A DNA stretch of 39,391 nucleotides from the NCBI RefSeq assembly GCF_001949145.1, contig NW_019091402.1, positions 992,366 through 1,031,756 of the forward strand. Direction: 5' to 3'. The stretch's first letter is position 1. Every line of letters starts with the position of its first letter. Made by a program: the position numbers and the translations under genes. The stretch is from Acanthaster planci. Lineage: Eukaryota > Echinodermata > Asteroidea > Valvatida > Acanthasteridae. Below the pieces are notes generated by a model. The model saw only the letters and a program-made list of their open reading frames with translations, was not told where the DNA came from and did not search any database. Shown piece after piece: positions 31,440 to 39,391 of the stretch.

Positions 31440-32439
31440 CTCTGCCTTTAACGCTACGTACACGTGTGCTTTAGCAGAGGCCCTCAACTTTTGAAAGTAA
31501 TCCTGTGTATATTTACAGTGCCCTCTTGGGCACTTTACTGTATACACCCTTCATTCCTGTGTGGGTGTCAAAGCAAATTCCATCATACCCAACTGGTACC
31601 ATGTATGTACTCCCTCATGTCACTGTCAACTGCCCATTGTCAGAGGATGAATACACTATAAACCTGTCCAATTGTAAGGGTTTCTTTGTGTAGAAATTGC
31701 TTCTGTTTACAAATTACAGTGACTGATGAAAAGAAATACATGTACATGTATACAACTTGGGCTTTAAAGGAGCAGGCTTGACTACACATCTTACTAGGAA
31801 GCGTGGCCTGCTCTCACTAAAAAATTTGTGACCCACTCTGTGAAAAAGAGTCACAAGTTGCCAGACCCACTTTGGACTAAAAGGTACTTTTAAATAATTT
31901 TGCACAGTGTAAATCAATAGGAACCCACAGCATTTTTCACCATGGAGTATCCTCTTTCATCAGGATGCCAAACTGAGCGATACATCAACACAAAAAACTC
32001 AATTTGCTCTTTCCAATACAAATGAAAACTCAAAAAGTGGCTCTGGCAACTTAAGACTCATTTTCATAGAGTGGGTCACATTTAACTTTTTGTAATTTGG
32101 AGTTCCCCAGTAAATCCAGCTTTCTAGTAATACATGTACTTCTACCCTACATAAACCAATGAGTAGGTGTAGACCCTATACATGTACGAGTATATCATTG
32201 CCCAATCTGTAGTATTTTTGTTCATTGCTACCAGTACTTTGCCATGGGTCCCTGGGAACTGGTTACACCTGTGCTTTGGTGAGCATTTGAAAACCTATTC
32301 ATTTCAATTTCTGGTTCAGATATGGGTACATGTGCTGTACATAATTATTCATGGTTTTGTTTGGCTCGGAATTAAATTTGTTGGACTGGAAGTAGAACAG
32401 GGCTGTACTTTACATTACAACAAAGTGTGTGCTGCACTG

Positions 32440-32600
32440 GTACATGTACCTACATGTATTCAGCACTTTTATGTACATGTACGTGTACCTGTAACTCTGT
32501 GTGAGTGTAAACGTATATGTACATGTACATTGTACATGTACACGTACATGTACATACATATGGGGAGTACATGTATGCCAAAGATGTGAACCTGCATGTA
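32440..32600. repeat. ACATGT/TGTACA palindromic simple repeat, cluster 3
   Basis: The densest stretch is about 32514-32575 (TGTACATGTACATTGTACAT and more). It creates spurious Tyr/Val/His/Met frames on both strands. Confidence 0.85.
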
Positions 32601-33255
32601 CGTCCATTAATCATGCAACAAGGAACAGACTGCTGGTCCTCTGTATATGAGCAGGTGATTTCTGTCTACATGTACTGTACTTGTATAGCAGGCTGTATGG
32701 TCTGGCATAATGTGCTGGTTGATCCCTATTGATTTAGTCTGTAACCTAAGTCAGTTCATCACAGTTGCTTGTTTAAGTCACCCCTGTTGTGCAATGTAGA
32801 GAGTCAGTGTTGAATGGCACAGGGAAGGTATAAAAAGACCCCCCCTTTGGCATTGGTGGAGACAGAGTTGTACCAAGTTGTGAGGGTGTTGACAGATTGA
32901 CGTTGAGACCCTGTCCAGTCTAGTTCCAATTAATGACTGTTTAGCTGTAGCTGTTTAGCAGCATTTTACTATGGGCATCTAGAACAGAGTCATCCCTGGG
33001 TCCTTACAGGATTAGTCTGGTTATCTGGAAAGCAAAACCAGCGAAGCGTGAAGCACAATGATTTCCTAACGACCGTATTGACTTCCTCTGGTTCTCTTTA
33101 TATTGTCATACATTTAGCATTCTGTTTCAGCGTGTCCATCCTCAGCTTAAGAAAACTTGTTGTCCATATATATATATACTCATAAATAAAGAAAGTTCAA
33201 GCAGGTGTTCATCTCCAGTTTCCTTGGCATCAAACGACTAAGAATGTTTCTATTT

Positions 33256-33460
33256 CCCCCCCCTGGATGGGATGCCAGTCCATCGCAGGTTGCTTCCCCA
33301 GCTAATGCTGGTACCCATTTATACTCCTGGGTGGAGAGAGGCAAGCAGGGGTGAAGAGGCTTGCCAAGGGCCACAACATACTGCCAGCAGCTGGATTCGA
33401 ACCTCCAACCCTATGATTGGAAGCCACTGACCCTAACCACTTGTCCACTTGTCCCCCTAC
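33256..33460 (-). repeat. tRNA-derived SINE, minus orientation
   Basis: Read on the minus strand: TGGTTAGGGTCAGTGG (A-box-like), then GGAGGTTCGAATCC (a perfect pol III B-box core) about 30 bases on, then a body with GCCCTTGGCAAGCCTCTTCA, CTCTCTCCACCCAGGAGTAT, AATGGGTACC and GATGGACTGGCATCCCATCC, ending near a polyG/A run at 33256. The tRNA-like head followed by an unrelated body is the SINE plan. I recall similar bodies in many animal genomes but cannot name the family here. Confidence 0.7.
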
Positions 33461-34716
33461 TGGTATATGTACTGGGTCATGTACATTTTTTGTTGGACAC
33501 CACAGTGAAAAAAACCAAAGCCCTGCGGGTGCCGTGACAGTCCGGCGTGGGACATTTTCCTACCGGTACCAAGTACTGGTACATGTACATGTACCTTATT
33601 TATTTTTGCCAGTCGTACACGGACACACAAACGTACCGGGCCATGTACAATAGAGCTCTCTTGTACTCGAATGACTTTTGTTAAAATTGCAGAAACTGAG
33701 AAAAAGAGCTGCCGGTAATGATGCCGAAGCCCTCCTTGGGCCTATTCTGCTTTTGTATGGTAATTTCAAAGTCACACGCTGTAAGTCGCAACCAGAAGCT
33801 GGTGGATTCAAATGCCACCTGTCTCTCTTAAACTTCCAGTCACACTTCCTACTACCAAAGTGCTCTCCATGTTGAAGCCCCCAGCCCTCACCAAGGTGCT
33901 AAAAATGACTCCATCTTTCATTGTCAGCCGGTCTATTTTACCCCCTAATTGTTCATCAGTGACACATGGGTACACTAGTTATCACCCCCTTTGTCACCAG
34001 GGTTTGGTGGCGGTTGGCGGGGAGTGCAGTGTACACAAGGATGTTCTCACTGTGGGACATTAATTTTGTCCCTGTTCTGACAAGCCCATAAATCAATCAA
34101 TTAGTTCACTCAAAGGGGTCTGTATTTTCTTTCTTGGAGGCCATGATAAAAGTCCACACATCAAAGTTCATGTATTGTACATGTACATGTGCTTTATCTG
34201 ACTGGGTACTTTTGGATGTGGTACAGGACGCACTTGTAGAGTCACCAGAGTTCTGGATTCTACATGCACACCCCTTCTTGTACTCGCACCTGCTGGAGAT
34301 CTCTTCATTAAAAAGTCTAGTAGTAATATTCCTATACTGTACCTGTTCTTCTACTGAGACTGTTCAGAAGTACCAGTATGCAATGCATCAGGTATTGTTG
34401 CGTACATTGATCTGAGTATTAAGTTATCATCCAGAAAGTTTTTTGTATGTACATATGTTCACCGCAGCAGAACCATCATACAGTGTACAGATATCTACGT
34501 GTAACTTTCTCTGATTTTTCAAATCCACCCGTTGGTTCTGAAGGATTTTATAGGGAATTAGAGCCTAGATTTTGTTACTTCCAGGGCCAGGAAATTTCGT
34601 ATGGTTCTTCAAGATGTAAGGATTTTCTGTCCCTTAAAATTCTGGGTTTCCAAAGGTTTAGTTATTCACATATCCAATTGAATATACAACTCCGAACTAC
34701 CGGTACATGTGTAGAT

Positions 34717-35155
34717 TAGGGCTGTTCCGAATATGCGGATATTCAACCGAGTATCGAATATTCGAATATTATTTTCCGAATTCAAACATTCGAATGCAGA
34801 AGTTACGAACACGAAGGGAGAATTTGCTTTTGTTGTAAATGAGAAAAATTGCACTGTGGAGGCTTGTTTCAAGAAGATTCAAATGAAAAGTGACAGGAAT
34901 CTTACAATGATTCAAATAGTAAATTATTCATTAAAATTTTAAAGGACAAGAAGTACTGTTTGTCTGTAAATCTTTCTAAATCATGGCTGGAGATACTCCT
35001 AGATCTGAGAAGCTATTATAGTGATTGTAATGTACAATCGTGTGCGTTATTGCAACTGATTTTGTATACAGATTGTTCATCAACAATCTGCGGATATTCG
35101 ATCGAATTGAAGGTCGACCATTCAAAAGTGAATTATTCAAATTGACTCAACCCTA
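34717..35155. repeat. hAT-like non-autonomous element, 439 bp
   Basis: Terminal inverted repeats TAGGGCTG and CAACCCTA (7/8 match) are flanked by 8-mers GTGTAGAT (34709-34716) and GTACAGAT (35156-35163), a 6/8 match fitting a decayed 8-bp target duplication. Sub-terminal GCGGATATTC words occur near both ends (about 34735 and 35090), with further TATTCGAATATT palindromes inside. No transposase frame. Confidence 0.6.
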
Positions 35156-36927
35156 GTACAGATTCATTGGGCACAAGTACATACCGGTATACATTTAGAT
35201 CAGAACTACACAGGGCCCTCAGTTAGTGACATTAAGTTCAAAAGGCGCTGATTTACGGAGTTGTGATCATTTCTTTCTGTTGAATTCGCTTCCATCCTGA
35301 GATCAGTATTTCATCCCTTATCCGCTCTGAGCGGAACGAAAGAGGGCATGGTTTTTTTTTTGGTACTTACCGCATAGGCGTGCCATGAGTCGCGCAAGTA
35401 TACCGGTATGCACGTTTGACGTGGAGCAGGCCGAGTACGCGTAACTAATTCATTCTTTGCATACATGCAGAACACGTGCAAGAACCCGCTTGTAACCACC
35501 TGTCTGTCTTTCGCCAACTGGGGGCGCACTTCAGCTTGGGCAGATAATTGAACGTTCTGAATGCCTACATCTACATGTACATGTAGTTTTATTTTTAATC
35601 ATTCATAGACACTGTACACCGTACTTCTTCACGTCAGTGCAACAAGGTCATATCTCATACACAAAACAAATACAAGTTACGACCTTGTTGCACTTACAGG
35701 ATGACTTGTAATCTGCATCCTACATGTAGACATACACTGTGCATACATGCACATGTATGTCTGTTTTACCTATGTACCTTTCCTCATGAGCTCATTTTAA
35801 CTCAAAAAGTAATAATTTATAATTTACATGTAAAGGTTATTACCAGTACCGGTGCATATATATTGAGTCCCTGTGAAACATCGGGGAAAAGAAATGGACT
35901 AAATAAATAAATGATTATACCCTGACATTCCTCAGTCCTCCAACAGGTGAAGGATTGAGGAGTGTTACGATTAACAGTGCCCAACCACTCACAATTTTCT
36001 GATGAATTGGAATCAAAATTTAATTTGTATGGAGGGCGCCGCATGTGGTCACCTTTAATATTCAGCGCCTGTGAATCCTTCAGATCATCGGCTCGCCCAA
36101 CCAAGCAAAGCAAAGTAGAGCTGTAAATTATTACCCAGCCGTAGAATGTTGTAATAATGTCTCCCCCCCCCATCTGAAAGCGATAGCTTGTCGGCATTCA
36201 TGTACACAGGAATTCCTCCTTGCAGGATTTGGGAATCTGTCGGAAACGCAATACGGCTACGTGGCAAGGGTTAGGGTTGGCTGGAGGTCCTGGTATCTCA
36301 TGTTTTGGTGGTGTTTTTTGTTTTGCCCGTTTTTTCTTGTGGAGTATGAGTTGATTTGAGCTGGCTCATTTTTGCCAGTAGACTTACATTTGTAAATGTC
36401 ACATCAAGGTAAAACTTCTGCAGTGCCCTGCTACATGTATACAGTGGCTGACAGAATAGGTTAATTCGTGCTCAGTGCACTTTTTGATAAGATTTTATGC
36501 AACGCTTGAAATTATGGCCTAATCAGATGGGAATAAGCTCAGGTTGATTCATTTCTGTCAATTTGGATCCAATTTTTTGCCCGTCCTTCTTTCCGTCTGA
36601 CATATAATTTTTTTTATGTTTCGAACTCATTCTTTTGTTTCCAAGATGGAATGAGTAAAAGTGCTGCAAATTACCTGCCAAACAAATCAAAATAGTCTGA
36701 AATCAATTTCAGTGATATATCCCTTGTCAAAGTATACATGTCAGGTGCAACAGGGATGGAAAACTGTCACGCCTCAGACCCCAGATCCCTTAAGTGCTGA
36801 TACATGTACATGAAGTTTTCTCTACCAGAGCAAGCTGCCCTCCAAAGAAATTTAGAACAGTTATGCTAATCGATTATGCATGGAAAGTTAAAATTGATTT
36901 CAAAATCAGCAACATTTACCAGTAACT

Positions 36928-36990
36928 CTGTTTGTTTGTGTATTTGTTTGTTTGTTTGTTGGGGTGTTTGTTTGTTTGTTTGTTTGTTTG
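36928..36990 (+). repeat. (TTTG)n microsatellite
   Basis: GTTTGTTTG runs interrupted by TGTATTTG and a GGGGTG break at 36961-36966. Confidence 0.92.
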
Positions 36991-38533
36991 CACATGCTTC
37001 CTGGTTTAAAGAAATGTACGGACGTGTAGGCCAACATGAAGGCATTGCGTCTTTGTTCTTTCTACATCCACACTGACACATACCACCGGTAGGCATGCAC
37101 AATTCTGAGATTGTATATGGCCAGTGATTCACCCTGTGGGTGCTTTGTCTCATCATCAGATGGATGATTCTCGCTTGACCTTACTAAGTTCAAGTTCAAG
37201 TTACTGCCCTTCCCTACTGAATCTCCCATGTTGACCTTGAGGTTGACCTGACACCACAGGGTGGCACTCGGTGTGGGCCTGCCCCCTGCCAGTATGCACG
37301 TACATATCGTTTCCCCACTGTGAAGATCTCAATCAGTGTGCCTCCAGGACTCATGGCTTGGCAAAGGCCGGCTTAAAGGGTTCGTCATCATGATGTGAAT
37401 GAACTTTCACAGTCCTTGGGAACACGTTCTGTGCTTACTTTGTACTCTTGAATGTGACATCTTTTGTTTGGAAAAATGGACTTTTGTGAAAGTTTGACAT
37501 TTTGCTGGCTTTTCCTGACAAGTGGGGGGCACTGTTGACGTGATGTCATTGGAGGAAGACACTGATCATTGTGATTGGGGCATCCGTTCAAATTAAGAAC
37601 CCACGATTTGCTCATCAAAAATATTTCGCATTCTGAAACAAACCTTTTCTCACTAGTCTACTGTCATGGAATGGACCAACAAACTTTCAAAGTAAACTTA
37701 AGTAACATGTAGACCGTAAAATGTCCAAATGTTGATTAAATATTAGCCCAGAAAGAGCTGTCTTTTTTTTCTTGGATGGCATCACACATTTGCTCAGAAA
37801 TATGCTAATTTGCATTAGCATAAAAATAAAAGAAGGTACCAAACTGGCGTTAACATGGCACAAAATACCGATAAGTTGAAAACCTGTCTACATGTAAATA
37901 CAGGTAGGACACGAAGAAGCACAAACCGCGTTAAACATTACATCGCATGGCCTTTAAATGCATCATTGGGGTATCTTGATTGTGGGCTTTGTCAGGAAGA
38001 AATGTATAACGTAGACGGTAGATAACAAAATCATTGGCCTCAAATCTGTGCCAGGGCTTTTATAGCCAGCACTAACTTTGATTGAAAGTGAAAAACACCA
38101 TCTCCAATTGCTGAAGTCTGGTGCTCTGTTTTTGTGAAAAAGTTTCTCATCTTGTATGCGCTGCTAGGGATGCCAGAGGGACACGGTGCAGTTTTGTTAC
38201 CCTTTATCCAACCATCCCAGTGTCCCTCAGAGGCCCAGCAATTTTGGACCCCCTGGGGTCAAAGATTATGTCATTGTTGAAACAGGAGGATTGGTGTTCC
38301 CATCGTAACTCAAAGAGAGCTGGGCATACATGTATCAACTGCTTGGTCTTGATGTCCTCTTGAAGCCGACTGATTTTGGATTTTATTGGTTACAGGTCAA
38401 GGAAACTGCGGCTAAAACAGTCGAACGAGTTTGCCTGATACAGACTGTTCTTGCAATCACAAACGAACGGGGTATGAAAAGTGGAGCATCCGTGCATGTT
38501 AAAACCGGCGCCATTCTTTGATTTGTCAACAGA

Positions 38534-38893
38534 GAAAGTTGTCGTGTGCCCAGCAGAAGGGCGTAAGTGCTTACGCCCTTCTGCTGGGAAGCATGATCAC
38601 CGCGAAAAAACTTCTCCTTGCAAAAGGACGAAAGTATGCAACTGTTGTATTTTAATGAAATATAAAGATGTCTTGGGGAAAAAAAATGCCCAAGTCCTTT
38701 AATAAGTTGTTCAAAGGCTGCTTTTTGTACAGCCCAGGTCCATTTTATAGTAAATTCCATCCGTTTTTACTAAATAAAGAGAGTGCGTTTCTTACGCCCT
38801 TTCGTCGAGAACTTTTTTTCTGCTGTGATTATGCTTCCCGGCGAAAGGGCGTAAGTGCGCTTACGCCCTTCTGCCGGGCACCTGACAAAGTGG
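38534..38893. repeat. Foldback element with a nested perfect palindrome in each arm, about 360 bp
   Basis: Palindrome 1 at 38549-38588 has perfect 19-base arms (CCCAGCAGAAGGGCGTAAG) around TG. Palindrome 2 at 38837-38878 has arms of 19 bases with two or so mismatches around TGCG. Beyond them the two halves are inverted copies: GGGAAGCATGATCAC..GAAAAAACTTCTC after palindrome 1 faces its reverse complement before palindrome 2, and TTGTC..TGCCC faces GGGCACCTGACAA at the outer ends. About 150 AT-rich bases lie in the centre. No coding capacity and no sure target duplication. Confidence 0.8.
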
Positions 38894-39391
38894 TCATTTT
38901 AACGTCACATGTTTGAAGATGGTGCTAGATTTTTGCCCTCTTTTGCTGAAACTATTTTCTCTGCAAGCGCATACATCTTAATGAGCTTTCACCAATCTAA
39001 CAAGTTTTAAAACTGAATTCACATGTTGTTTTTAAGCAAATAACACAACAGAAAACATGCACGTGCATATTTTACGTACGGTATGTTGTGGTGGACTGTT
39101 GTTTTGGGCAGCAATGTAGAGAAAGGAAATTTGTGGGTAATCAAGTTGATATTTAATGGCCTACAGGTTCTGTTACATGCATCTAGGGGTACGGTCCACT
39201 AATTCAAGCCCCATTGAAAACAGTGTAGAATCAGCACCGTTCAGGGCCCAATAACATGCATACTAACATCCCTGAGATTTCTGAAAAACAAATGAAATTA
39301 TTGTCTGGTCCCTTATCTTTCAAATCAATTTCTTTTCAATTTTTTGTGGGTTAGCCAATTACAATTTTTAATCATTTCCCACAAAACAAAA

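Larger units (their letters stand above)
23248..39391 (+). other. Probable long intron of the TRPN-like gene, at least 16 kb; no exon recognised
   Basis: Starts at the GTACAG donor. I read the frames on the plus strand for further ankyrin repeats (TPLH.A, LL..GA) and found none. The sequence is dominated by ACATGTAC arrays, tandem repeats, a SINE, a hAT-like element and foldback elements, listed separately. Short low-similarity exons could be missed. Confidence 0.5.

Noticed and set aside
32182-32607. Tyr/Met/His/Val-rich frames on both strands
   Set aside because: They are translations of the ACATGT/TGTACA simple repeat.
33390-33405. tRNA gene suggested by GGATTCGAACC
   Set aside because: Only the A/B-box head is present; no full cloverleaf can be drawn and the body matches a SINE plan.
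33678-33720. Short exon-like stretch AAATTGCAG followed by LRKRAAG and GTAATG
   Set aside because: Acceptor and donor are acceptable but the seven or so codons do not continue an ankyrin repeat, so chance is more likely.
38394-38470. Exon-like stretch GGTTACAG|GTCAAGGAAACT... up to CGGG|GTATGA
   Set aside because: Considered as the next TRPN exon, but the translation (VKETAAKTVERVCLIQTV) has no ankyrin pattern and the donor is weak.

Overview
The window is animal nuclear DNA. Genes are split by GT-AG introns, intergenic DNA is AT-rich and full of short palindromic repeats, and there are no operons or bacterial-type signals. Frequent TACATGTA and TAGGCCTA words, a tRNA-derived SINE and the gene set (an SDR16C-like dehydrogenase, an SLC16/MCT-like transporter, an NompC/TRPN-like ankyrin protein) fit a marine invertebrate. 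An echinoderm or other non-vertebrate deuterostome is my best guess, but the sequence alone does not fix the species.

Layout. (1) 1-3.68 kb, minus strand: the 5' part of a membrane-anchored short-chain dehydrogenase/reductase. Two coding exons (355-590 and 1185-1392) encode residues 1-148; the catalytic half lies off the left edge. A TATA box near 3.67 kb followed by an exon-like stretch ending in GAAG|GTAGGT may be its promoter and non-coding first exon. (2) 4.7-5.1 kb: a frameshifted relic of a related dehydrogenase first exon, cut off by a repeat insertion. (3) 5.4-5.8 kb: a foldback element with half-copies near 22.8 and 31.4 kb. (4) 6.56-11.99 kb, minus strand: a complete five-exon monocarboxylate-transporter-like gene (426 aa). 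All four introns are phase 1; they hold a 31-bp minisatellite, a hairpin element and a cluster of nuclear-receptor half-sites. (5) 12-19.3 kb: a possible relic of a second transporter copy, two repeat copies, and an open reading frame of 190 codons that I do not recognise. (6) 19.37-39.39 kb, plus strand: the first two coding exons of an ankyrin protein best explained as TRPN/NompC (71 + 34 aa). The remaining 16 kb holds no exon I can support and reads as one very long intron full of repeats: ACATGT arrays, a SINE, a hAT-like element, two MITEs and tandem repeats.

The three recognised genes look like unrelated neighbours; nothing ties them into one pathway. I found no convincing undescribed multi-gene system. 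The points most worth a second look are the transporter's missing family residues, the nested palindromes of the 38.5 kb foldback element, the dehydrogenase relic, the orphan 190-codon frame, and the sharp rise in ACATGT repeats at the start of the TRPN-like gene.
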